Shown here: piece after piece, positions 1 to 5,847 of the stretch
How the letters are laid out: each line of letters opens with the position of its first letter
How positions within the stretch are numbered: the stretch's first letter is position 1
Origin: Bacteroidales bacterium
GTDB taxonomy: Bacteria; Bacteroidota; Bacteroidia; Bacteroidales; UBA932
Assembly: GCA_017555925.1 (NCBI GenBank)
Contig: JAFZFL010000124.1
Coordinates: forward strand, 1-9,986
DNA: 9,986 nucleotides
Direction: 5' to 3'
Position numbers and translations under genes: made by a program
Notes under the pieces: generated by a model
Told to the model about the DNA's origin: nothing
What the model saw: the letters and a program-made list of their open reading frames with translations, nothing else
Database searches by the model: none

Positions 1-531
1 ACCAAAACCTTTGATGTGAGCCGCCTGCTGAAAGCAAGCAAAAAACTGGGAGTGAAGTTCAATGCCCTCCTTTGCTGGTGCATAGGTAAGGCTGCAACCC
101 AAATGGAAGAATTCTATCATCTACCCGAAAATGGCAAACTCTACAAGTTTGACAGCATAGCAATAAATGTGATTGTAAATAACGTCAAAGGTGGAATCAA
201 TTCATGCGACATTCCGTTTACTGAGAATATTGCAATTTTTGTTCATTCGTACAGCAATCTGACAAAACAGGTAGCGGAAGAGTGCAAAAGCTCTTTCATA
301 GAGGATTCCATGATAGTTGGAACATCCGCAATGGTACAGACAGAGCTTGACTGCATAGTGAACCAGTACACTGACAAGTTCTGCAATCCAATGGTAATGT
401 GGGGCAAGTACCGTAAAGGATGCTTCAAGACTACGCTTCCGATCTCCTTCCAGTTTCATCATGTCCAGATGGACGGAGGGCATGGAGCCATGTTCCTGGA
501 ACTGCTGCAGAGGGAATTAAGACGATGCTGA
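1..531 (+). CDS. CatA-like O-acyltransferase, 5'-truncated by window edge
   Basis: The reading frame is open from the first base, so the start lies outside the window; the GTG at 16 is internal. The 176 visible residues are the C-terminal four-fifths of a protein of the chloramphenicol acetyltransferase family (usual length about 215). The family active-site signature is present as QFHHVQMDGGH, about fragment residues 151-161. By family knowledge the second His is the catalytic base and the Asp four residues later is structural. CatA-type enzymes are cytoplasmic trimers that move an acetyl group from acetyl-CoA to a hydroxyl. The Pro-Trp-x-Ser-Phe-Thr stretch that classical CATs carry before the active site is not seen; the matching region reads SAMVQTELDC. 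I therefore call it CatA-like and do not infer chloramphenicol resistance. A hairpin (599-617) and a terminator (631-654) follow the stop codon, so it is the last gene of its transcript. Confidence 0.88.
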   Translation, partial: TKTFDVSRLLKASKKLGVKFNALLCWCIGKAATQMEEFYHLPENGKLYKFDSIAINVIVNNVKGGINSCDIPFTENIAIFVHSYSNLTKQVAEECKSSFIEDSMIVGTSAMVQTELDCIVNQYTDKFCNPMVMWGKYRKGCFKTTLPISFQFHHVQMDGGHGAMFLELLQRELRRC

Positions 532-598
532 TGGGCTTCCTAGGAATCGGTAACAACCCAATGGTAGGTTTAACTGCGTTGAACAAAAAGAACATTCT

Positions 599-617
599 TC
601 CCGAAAATCTGTCGGGA
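599..617. repeat. Small hairpin TCCCGA/TCGGGA after the acyltransferase gene
   Basis: A perfect 6-bp inverted repeat (599-604 with 612-617) and a 7-base loop. No T-run follows, so it is not itself a convincing terminator. The block CTTCCCGA (597-604) plus AAATCTGTCGG (605-615) recurs at 9401-9435, where the same two halves are separated by 16 extra bases. Confidence 0.5.
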
Positions 618-630
618 CAATGATAGTGAA

Positions 631-654
631 GGTGGTCATTTGGCCACCTTTTTT
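631..654 (+). terminator. Rho-independent terminator, cassette copy A
   Basis: A 7-bp stem (631-637 with 642-648, one G:U pair) closes on an ATTT loop and is followed by six T residues (649-654). It would end the acyltransferase transcript. The whole stretch 631-660, including the trailing GTTGGG, is repeated at 1360-1390 with only one extra T. Confidence 0.85.
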
Positions 655-702
655 GTTGGGTAATCTTCATTGAGTCAATAGGGCATTTAGAGATGTTTAC
701 AT

Positions 703-759
703 AAACAAACCCTACAACCTCATTTAGAAGCTGAAGGGCTTGCCCGACTTAACCTAACT
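703..759. repeat. 57-bp hairpin repeat, copy A
   Basis: It matches 1472-1528 at 54 of 57 positions by my count. The core is an imperfect inverted repeat of 11 bases (706-716 with 732-742) around a 15-base loop, followed by a conserved tail ending in CTTAACCTAACT. It has no coding potential. The region 532-870 contains no gene: it holds this repeat, two terminators, a small hairpin and the promoter of the next gene. The origin is unknown; a small mobile or recombination-spread element is possible. Confidence 0.8.
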
Positions 760-762
760 GAT

Positions 763-798
763 AAAATCCTGATGGTTGAAGAGCTGTCGGGATTTTTT
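763..798 (+). terminator. Terminator-like hairpin before the MNT gene
   Basis: A 10-bp stem AAAATCCTGA/TCGGGATTTT (763-772 with 787-796, one G:U pair) with a 14-base loop, running into six T residues (793-798). This is a second terminator only about 110 bp after the first. It insulates the downstream gene from read-through and suggests that the repeat between them was once part of another unit. Confidence 0.7.
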
Positions 799-827
799 GT
801 GGTATAACTCTTTAAAAGAAAAATTGT

Positions 828-835
828 TATATTTG
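828..835 (+). promoter_or_regulatory. Bacteroidetes-type -7 box for the MNT/HEPN pair
   Basis: TATATTTG fits the Bacteroidetes -7 consensus TAnnTTTG and lies 35 bp before the ATG at 871, directly after a terminator. I do not find a good TTTG -33 box at the expected spacing, so the call rests on the -7 box and its position. Confidence 0.45.
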
Positions 836-870
836 CAAAAGCCTGTATAAGTATTTCAAAAGATGTAATT

Positions 871-1167
871 ATGGATAAAAGAATGCTGAGTATAATTCAA
901 AACTATTTCACTACACAGCCTGTTGTGAAAGCGTGGATATTTGGCTCTTTTGCCAGAGGGGAAGCAGATGAGCAGAGTGATATAGACATTCTTGTAACAT
1001 TAGATAAGGATGCTCATTTGGGGTTGATGGGATTTGCTGCGATGTCTGTTGATTTGGAGAGTATGTTAAATCGTACAGTGGATATTGTTGTGGATGATTG
1101 TGTGAAGTCTTTTGCAAGGGAGAGTGTAGATGCTGATAAAATGTTGATATATGAGAGAGCAAGCTAG
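871..1167 (+). CDS. mntA: MNT-domain nucleotidyltransferase antitoxin (MntA-like)
   Basis: A 98-residue minimal nucleotidyltransferase, the usual length for the family. The signature G-S-x10-D-x-D is intact: Gly25-Ser26, Asp37 and Asp39. A third candidate metal-binding acid, Asp71, sits in the VDIVV strand. In characterised MNT-HEPN modules this protein is the antitoxin and silences its HEPN partner by transferring AMP groups to a tyrosine of the toxin's RX4HXY motif. The stop codon overlaps the start of the HEPN gene by 17 bp, the usual arrangement of translationally coupled toxin-antitoxin pairs. The ATG at 871 is supported by a -7 box 35 bp upstream. The oddity is that the partner has lost its catalytic end, which leaves an apparently intact antitoxin without its known target. 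The symbol is by family resemblance only. Confidence 0.85.
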   Translation: MDKRMLSIIQNYFTTQPVVKAWIFGSFARGEADEQSDIDILVTLDKDAHLGLMGFAAMSVDLESMLNRTVDIVVDDCVKSFARESVDADKMLIYERAS

Positions 1168-1456
1168 AGACAAGGGAAGATTGCAGGATATGATTGAAGC
1201 AGCAAATAACATAGCGGAATTTGTTGCCGGTGTTACTTTTGAGCAATTTGTAGGCAATAAAATGCTGTTCTTTGCTGTGATGAAGAATGTTGAGATTATA
1301 GGTGAGGCAGCATATATGCTCACAAAGGAATTTCAAGAATCTCATCCTCAAGTGCGCTGGGTGGTCATTTGGCCACCTTTTTTTGTTGGGCGTTGGATGG
1401 GGAGATGGGAAGGAGGAAAAGGTGGTTGGGAGAACTCTGGTGTTTTTTGTGGTTAG
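1151..1456 (+). pseudogene. hepT: HEPN toxin gene (HepT-like), 3' part lost
   Basis: Residues 1-70 look like a normal HEPN/DUF86 toxin: MREQARDKGR start, the KMLFFAVMKNVEIIGEA helix and the KEFQESHP segment before a Trp. In intact members that Trp is followed by a segment with the catalytic R-x4-6-H motif (typically like MRHxLVHxY), then about 35 more residues. Here, from about codon 71 (position 1361), the DNA is the terminator cassette also present at 631-660. The frame then runs through low-complexity Gly/Trp-rich sequence (80-101) to a chance stop. No RX4HXY motif remains, so RNase activity should be absent. The terminator at 1360-1384 also lies inside this frame and before its stop, so most transcripts would end without a stop codon. 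I read it as a decayed gene. Confidence 0.8.
1360..1384 (+). terminator. Rho-independent terminator, cassette copy B (inside the HEPN frame)
   Basis: Same 18-base stem-loop as at 631-648 (arms 1360-1366 and 1371-1377, loop ATTT), followed by seven T residues and GTTGGG. Homology with copy A begins at the first base of the stem, which is the point where HEPN similarity stops. Confidence 0.8.
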
Positions 1457-1471
1457 AAGTTGGTAACAATA

Positions 1472-1528
1472 AAACAAACCCCACAACCTCATTTAGAAGC
1501 TGTAGGGTTTGCCCGACTTAACCTAACT
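1472..1528. repeat. 57-bp hairpin repeat, copy B
   Basis: Second copy of the repeat at 703-759. The inverted repeat CAAACCCCACA/TGTAGGGTTTG (1475-1485 with 1501-1511) has a single C-A mismatch on this strand and is fully paired, with one T:G, on the other. The 15-base loop is identical to that of copy A. As in copy A, it lies downstream of the terminator cassette, here 81 bp after GTTGGG instead of 42. Confidence 0.8.
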
Positions 1529-1659
1529 TAAAAAACTATTTCGTATATATAACAAAGGAACTGGGAAAAGGTTTAGAATCATACTTGATATCATGGGAGG
1601 TTTTGCCATGAAAAGTTCCTATGATGTATACTAAATTTTATACAAGGAATAATATTGTG

Positions 1660-1701
1660 AGGCTGGGTGCGGAAGGCTGGGAGTAGAAGGCTGGTAGATA
1701 T
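1660..1701. repeat. Three imperfect 14-bp tandem repeats
   Basis: Units 1660-1673, 1674-1687 and 1688-1701 each begin AGGCTGG; the first two agree at 11 of 14 positions and the third has diverged. They lie in the gene-free stretch 1457-1847, which otherwise holds the 57-bp repeat copy B, a possible gene remnant at 1694-1747 and a terminator. I see no intact gene there. Confidence 0.5.
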
Positions 1702-1747
1702 TGCAGAATATCCGGAACTGCTGCAAAGAGAGATAAATAAACTTTAG
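1694..1747 (+). pseudogene. Possible C-terminal remnant of a CatA-like acyltransferase
   Basis: The frame ending at TAG 1745-1747 reads AEYPELLQREINKL. This resembles the end of the acyltransferase at the left edge (FLELLQRELRRC) and the usual C-terminal helix of that family. At DNA level GGAACTGCTGCA is shared exactly with 497-508. Nothing upstream is readable as the rest of such a gene. The match is short and may be chance. Confidence 0.3.
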
Positions 1748-1777
1748 TGTTGATGTAGAACCTGGTTCTATGAAAAC

Positions 1778-1810
1778 AAAAATCACCTCCCACAAGAAGG
1801 TGATTTTTTT
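1778..1810. terminator. Bidirectional Rho-independent terminator
   Basis: An 11-bp perfect stem AAAAATCACCT/AGGTGATTTTT (1778-1788 with 1798-1808) with a 9-base loop and T-runs reading out on both strands. It sits between the convergent left region (+) and the phosphodiester glycosidase operon (-), whose last stop codon is 38 bp away. Confidence 0.88.
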
Positions 1811-1847
1811 GGTTCTGTATTTTAATTTCCCATATTCAGGGACGGAA

Positions 1848-3644
1848 TTATCTAATCATTACAGCACTTGCAACTTCCCACACTGAGCCATCGCCCGGTT
1901 TAATGGTTGCTATTCCATTGACAAGCATATAGCTTGAACTTCCGCCATCAAGGTTAATGGCCTCTACACAGCCTACATTATGAAGAATGGTTGCCACCTC
2001 TTCTGTAGTAAAGCCATATACATTATCTGTTTGGCCACGGCCCTCACTCACAAAGAACACAATCTCCTTATTGGCTGTAATACCAATGGCAGTTCTCGGC
2101 TCAGTTCCTTCAGGGTTTATTCCCGACAGCATCTCCTCATACCAGGTATTTACAATTATTCCATTGTCTATAAGCACAGGACCTCCACCAATACCGGTCT
2201 TGGCCTCAAACACCTTACCGCCGGCAGGGAATGAGGTAGATACAGGTTGGTTTGTATTATTGGCAGGTGCCGGTGTAGGATAAATGAAGTGGTCATAATT
2301 CCATAGTACATATGTCCAGCAGGCATCAAAGGTGCCATCTGCGTACTCAAGAAAGGCCGCTCTTGTAGGGAAGTAAGGATTTTCATAATCCCCATTTTCA
2401 GCCTCATAGTTGATATTGTATGATAGTGGGGCAAGAGAGTTTCTTACTGCAAGGCTTGCAGTATGTCTGTCAGATCCACTATAGTAGTAGAAACCTCCGT
2501 TAATAACTATAGGAGGTTGTTGATTATAGTCAGACGCATATATATCAGATGGAGAAACAAAATAATCATTTGTTTTGGTTGTCAGCCAACCATTTGCTCC
2601 GTTATCGGCAGATTTGTCAATACAAACACTCCATATATCCCAAGTTGCTCCTGCTTTAAGGTCTGCCACAGCAATATATGCTACTGCGTCTCTGTTCATC
2701 AGTACAGATGGAGATTTGTAAATGTCAATATACTCAGGCAGCGGGCCGTAATTGGCTGTTACATTTGTCCAGTCACCAAGGAAATCCTCAACTTTGGCAT
2801 CACGCACAAGAGTTAGCTCAGGCATAACAAGCAGGCTTGATCTCAATACACTGTTTTTCTTGCTTGTCTCAACTGTATATGTTCTGTTGTCTGTATCGGT
2901 TGCAACAATAGTAAAGCCTTTAGTAAACTCAACCGGTGGAAGTGAAATAATGAACTCAGTGGCAGTTGTCTCATTGAGTTCAACACTTGACTCGCATTTT
3001 AAAGTGGCTGAAGTTAAAGCAGACTGAGCCATAGCTATTGCAGGAGCATCACCATTGCTCTTGGCTGTTACTGTTGCTTCTCCAGAGAGCTTCTCATTGT
3101 TTTTGCCGGTAATTGTTATTGAAACAATCTTGGCAGTTCCCTTAAATTTCAGTTTTATACCGCCACAAATGTTTTTGAAAGCTATACTGTTATTGGAGCT
3201 TACAGCAACCATAGGGAATGTGCCTTTTGAAAAACTGTTTGGAATATATGTATGCTCAGATGGAAGAACCACATCAAGAGTGTAGCCATTTTCTGATTTT
3301 GCGCATTGTACAGATGTGCTGTATGGATAGTAAGCCACAATGTGCTCCCAATCTGAACCAACTTCAGAATCTCCCAAAATTGAGAAGTCTGCATAGTTCT
3401 TGCCCACAAACTCCGGCAATATCTGGCACTGGCTTCCAACAGAAGATTTCATAAATGCAACAATCTGGTCATTTTCAGACCAGACAATATCTTTGTCGCT
3501 ACCTATTTCTGTTTTAGTAAGTACACCCTGCTCAATCTTTGCAGAGAGAACAAAACCCTGCTCTGCAGGAGTATAATCATCGCTGTTCTGACAAGCGGTA
3601 AAGGCAATAACCGCCGTTAACAATAAAAGTAGAACTCTTTTCAT
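1848..3644 (-). CDS. Lipoprotein: fimbrillin-like N-terminus + phosphodiester glycosidase (NAGPA) domain, copy 2
   Basis: 598 residues. Residues 1-17 form a signal peptide ending AFTA before lipobox Cys18. The following QNSDD is acidic, resembling Bacteroidetes lipoprotein export signals, so cell-surface display is likely. Residues about 30-285 are beta-rich and carry a TKT...IVW...DQIVAF pattern like fimbrillin-family proteins. Residues about 310-598 form the phosphodiester glycosidase domain (NAGPA, DUF2233): INGGFYYYSG (381-390), GIGGGPVL (484-491), PRTAIG (516-521), SEGRG (533-537) and NLDGGSSS (564-571). The human member removes GlcNAc from GlcNAc-1-phospho-mannose; bacterial substrates are mostly unknown. 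It is transcribed after its paralog, 8 bp downstream, without room for its own promoter. The usual LDGGGSS motif reads LDGGSSS here, unlike the paralog. The ATG at 3644 is the one that gives a complete signal peptide. Confidence 0.85.
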   Translation of the reverse strand: MKRVLLLLLTAVIAFTACQNSDDYTPAEQGFVLSAKIEQGVLTKTEIGSDKDIVWSENDQIVAFMKSSVGSQCQILPEFVGKNYADFSILGDSEVGSDWEHIVAYYPYSTSVQCAKSENGYTLDVVLPSEHTYIPNSFSKGTFPMVAVSSNNSIAFKNICGGIKLKFKGTAKIVSITITGKNNEKLSGEATVTAKSNGDAPAIAMAQSALTSATLKCESSVELNETTATEFIISLPPVEFTKGFTIVATDTDNRTYTVETSKKNSVLRSSLLVMPELTLVRDAKVEDFLGDWTNVTANYGPLPEYIDIYKSPSVLMNRDAVAYIAVADLKAGATWDIWSVCIDKSADNGANGWLTTKTNDYFVSPSDIYASDYNQQPPIVINGGFYYYSGSDRHTASLAVRNSLAPLSYNINYEAENGDYENPYFPTRAAFLEYADGTFDACWTYVLWNYDHFIYPTPAPANNTNQPVSTSFPAGGKVFEAKTGIGGGPVLIDNGIIVNTWYEEMLSGINPEGTEPRTAIGITANKEIVFFVSEGRGQTDNVYGFTTEEVATILHNVGCVEAINLDGGSSSYMLVNGIATIKPGDGSVWEVASAVMIR

Positions 3645-3652
3645 ATAATTTT

Positions 3653-5425
3653 TTATTTCAACATTACTGCACTTGCAATTGATCTTTGGTAACTGTCACT
3701 TGGTTGTATAGTCTCTTTTCCATTAACCAACATACAGCTCGATCCGCCACCATCAAGGTTAATGGCCTCTGTACATCCCAAATTCTTCAGAATGTTAGCC
3801 ACCTCACCAGTTGTAAAGCCATATACACCGGATGTCATTCCACGTCCCTCAGCAACAAAGAATACAATCTGTCCGTTTGGCGTTGCTCCTATTGCTGTTC
3901 TTGGTTGTGTAGTTGTAGGTGAAATTCCCGACAGCATCTCTTCAGACCAAGTATTTACAACCTCTCCATTGTTCAACAATACAGGACCTCCGCCTATGCC
4001 TGTTTTTGCTGCAAACACCTTGGCTCCTGCAGGATAAGAGGCAGATGGAGTATTTTTGTTGTAAGCAGGTGCTGGAGTAGGATACATATAGTGCTCAAAA
4101 ATATATGTCACGTATGTCCAACAAGCATCAATAGTGCCATCTGTGTTCTCAAGGAAGGCTGCTCTGGTAGGATAACATAGAGTAGAGCCATTATATTCGT
4201 AATTTATATTGTATGACAATGGATCACCCCACTCTCTCTTTGCAAGGCTTGCAGAATAACCAGTTGAACCACTATAGTAGAAATATCCTCCATTAATAAT
4301 AACTGGTGGATATCCCCAGTATGAATTGTATATGTAAGAAGGTTGGACAAATGATTCTGAAGTTGCATAATCTATATAACCATCATCAGTTTTACCTGTT
4401 CGTACACTAAATACATCCCACGTTGCACCCTTCTTAAGGTCCGCTACAGCAATGTAGGCAACGGCGCTTCTGCCTTGAAGTGTTGATGGAGATTTGTAAA
4501 TCTTGATATATTCTGGAAGAGTGCCGTAGTTTGCAGTTACATTGGTCCAGCCGCTAAGATTGTCTTCAACTTTTGGATCACGTACAAGAGTAACTTCAGG
4601 CATAACAAGCATACCTGATCTTACAACACTGTTGCTTTTGCTTGTTTCAACTGTATAGGTTCTTGAATCGGTATCTGTTACGGTAACGGTAAAGCCATTT
4701 GTGAAGGTTACAGGCGGAAGGGTAATGATAAACTCAGTTGCTGTGCTTTGGCTCAACTGTACGCTTGAAGCGCAATTGAGAGTTACAGAGTTTGATGCGC
4801 TTGCTGCCATTGCAATTGAAGGGTCATCTCCGTTGCTCTTTGCTGTTACTGTTGCCGTGCCGCCCAACTTCTCATTGTTATTGCCTTTTATGTTTACCGA
4901 AACAACCTTTGCAGAGCCTTTGAACTTTAATTTTATGGCACCGCATACATTTTTGAATGCAAGGCTTGTGTTGGAATTGGCGGCAACCATAGGGAAGGTG
5001 TTGTTGCTTAGGTTAGCTGCAGTATAGTTCTGCTCCTGAGGAATAACAACGTCAAGAGTGTAGTCATTTCCCGATCTGGTGCACTTTACACTGCTGCTGT
5101 ATGGGTAGTATGCAACAATATGATCCCAGTCTGAACCCATAGAGGCATCTGATGAAAGGGCAGAGAAGTTGGCAAAACTCTTACCTGCATATTGGGCATC
5201 AACTTCAAACTGGTACTGTTCAGATGATTTCAGGAATGCAACAATATTGTCGCCACCCAACCATACAAGTTTCTTGTCATTGCCAATTGCTGTTTTTGTC
5301 TGCATCTGTTGGTCTATATTGGCAGAGAGGACAACGCTCTTGTCAGCAGGGGTGAAATCACTCTTCTCTTCACAAGCGGTAAAAGCGCATACCGCCACTA
5401 TCAATGAAAGTATAAATCTCTTCAT
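3653..5425 (-). CDS. Lipoprotein: fimbrillin-like N-terminus + phosphodiester glycosidase (NAGPA) domain, copy 1
   Basis: 590 residues, first gene of a two-gene operon. Signal peptide with lipobox Cys18 (AFTAC) followed by EEKSD, compatible with surface export. Residues about 28-285 form a beta-rich fimbrillin-like region (TKT at 43-45, LVWLGGDNIVAF at 53-64). Residues about 308-590 are the NAGPA-type domain: IINGGYF (376-382), GIGGGPVL (476-483), PRTAIG (508-513), EGRG (526-529) and the canonical LDGGGSS (557-563). It can be aligned with copy 2 from end to end with few gaps and more than half the residues identical by eye, so the pair arose by whole-gene duplication. Expected role: hydrolysis of a sugar-phosphodiester bond in a surface glycan, with the N-terminal half as binding or spacer module; the substrate is not known. 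The family call is firm, the biological role is inference. Confidence 0.87.
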   Translation of the reverse strand: MKRFILSLIVAVCAFTACEEKSDFTPADKSVVLSANIDQQMQTKTAIGNDKKLVWLGGDNIVAFLKSSEQYQFEVDAQYAGKSFANFSALSSDASMGSDWDHIVAYYPYSSSVKCTRSGNDYTLDVVIPQEQNYTAANLSNNTFPMVAANSNTSLAFKNVCGAIKLKFKGSAKVVSVNIKGNNNEKLGGTATVTAKSNGDDPSIAMAASASNSVTLNCASSVQLSQSTATEFIITLPPVTFTNGFTVTVTDTDSRTYTVETSKSNSVVRSGMLVMPEVTLVRDPKVEDNLSGWTNVTANYGTLPEYIKIYKSPSTLQGRSAVAYIAVADLKKGATWDVFSVRTGKTDDGYIDYATSESFVQPSYIYNSYWGYPPVIINGGYFYYSGSTGYSASLAKREWGDPLSYNINYEYNGSTLCYPTRAAFLENTDGTIDACWTYVTYIFEHYMYPTPAPAYNKNTPSASYPAGAKVFAAKTGIGGGPVLLNNGEVVNTWSEEMLSGISPTTTQPRTAIGATPNGQIVFFVAEGRGMTSGVYGFTTGEVANILKNLGCTEAINLDGGGSSCMLVNGKETIQPSDSYQRSIASAVMLK

Positions 5426-5508
5426 ATGTTTTATTTATGTAATGTCAAATAATATTTATGCAGTATTGTATAAAGGGGCGCAAATGTCGTAAAACTTTTT
5501 TAAATGAA

Positions 5509-5516
5509 CAAACATA
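5509..5516 (-). promoter_or_regulatory. Possible -7 box for the phosphodiester glycosidase operon
   Basis: On the minus strand this reads TATGTTTG, a match to TAnnTTTG, about 84 bp before the ATG at 5425. No TTTG is found at the right distance upstream. The leader would be AT-rich. Weak call based on the -7 box alone. Confidence 0.3.
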
Positions 5517-5546
5517 TATATATATTACAGAATGAAAAATATTTTT

Positions 5547-5576
5547 TTTGCAGAGTGCAAATAATAACTATCTTTG
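5547..5576 (+). promoter_or_regulatory. Bacteroidetes-type promoter for the small protein gene
   Basis: TTTG (5547-5550) and TATCTTTG (5569-5576) are separated by 18 bp, close to the Bacteroidetes -33/-7 arrangement. Transcription would start near 5582, giving a leader of about 30 bases before the ATG at 5613. It is the best promoter in the window apart from the one before the GH18 gene. Confidence 0.6.
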
Positions 5577-5612
5577 CGCTCCCAAAATTTAGAGCAGATA
5601 AAAATTAGCGAT

Positions 5613-5720
5613 ATGTATAAAAATTACGAGCAGCCGCAAGTTGATATTATAGATGTGGAGGTTGAGCAGGGTTTTGCACAATCTCTGGAGGGCTTGCAGG
5701 AGAACGAAGGAGAGTGGTAG
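5613..5720 (+). CDS. Acidic 35-residue small protein, unknown function
   Basis: A 35-codon frame with ATG at 5613 and TAG at 5718-5720, placed about 30 bases after a predicted start of transcription. The product begins MYKNYEQPQVDIIDVEVEQGF and ends NEGEW. It has nine acidic residues and one Lys. It has no signal peptide and no membrane segment. Residues 9-18 alternate hydrophobic and acidic, as in a beta strand, and are followed by a GFAQS motif and a Glu/Gly-rich tail. I recall similar short Bacteroidales peptides (Tyr-Glu-x-Pro-x-Val near the start, then Val-Glu-x-Glu-x-Gly-Phe-Ala), usually unannotated, but cannot verify this here. It is divergent from the phosphodiester glycosidase pair. 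I do not assign a function; precursor peptide or regulatory small protein are both open. Confidence 0.6.
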   Translation: MYKNYEQPQVDIIDVEVEQGFAQSLEGLQENEGEW

Positions 5721-5753
5721 TGGCATAAGGCCTATAAATAGTGGCGTAAGGCC
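5719..5753. repeat. Direct repeat AGTGGCRTAAGGCC, 21-bp period
   Basis: Copies at 5719-5732 and 5740-5753 differ at one base. The first overlaps the stop codon of the small protein gene. The GGCC ends could also pair in RNA. No function is evident. Confidence 0.45.
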
Positions 5754-5777
5754 CGCAACATGCTCCCCTTTATAGAG

Positions 5778-5823
5778 AAAAAATAGACTCCCCATAACAT
5801 CCTAAGGGTGTTGAGGGGAGTCT
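5778..5823 (-). terminator. Strong hairpin terminator of the GH18-hydrolase-channel operon
   Basis: A perfect 9-bp stem AGACTCCCC/GGGGAGTCT (5785-5793 with 5815-5823). An inner stem AACATCC/GGGTGTT with a TAA loop continues it. On the minus strand the hairpin runs into TATTTTTT (complement of 5778-5785), 25 bp after the channel gene's stop codon. On the plus strand the following bases are only weakly T-rich, so it may also slow the small-protein transcript. Confidence 0.82.
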
Positions 5824-5847
5824 GTCTTATTGTATGTGGTAATATTA

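Noticed and set aside
1..531. Chloramphenicol resistance gene.
   Set aside because: The family fold and active site fit, but the substrate-side strand differs and the N-terminus is missing, so a resistance call is not supported.
655..758. Integron attC-like core sites (GTTGGGT and ACCTAAC) around the hairpin repeat.
   Set aside because: The two cores are in the order GTT...AAC, the reverse of an attC site on either strand, and no integron integrase is visible. The match is to very short degenerate motifs.
911..1492. Long minus-strand open frame of 193 codons.
   Set aside because: It lies opposite the MNT/HEPN genes, its product is low in recognisable motifs, and it has no promoter or family resemblance.
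1555..1640. Short coding fragments in the debris region, such as an eight-codon frame at 1609.
   Set aside because: Too short, interrupted by stops in all frames and without recognisable similarity.
5589..5795. Minus-strand frame of 68 codons overlapping the small protein gene.
   Set aside because: It lies inside the operon terminator and opposite a frame with a good promoter; its product looks like random sequence.
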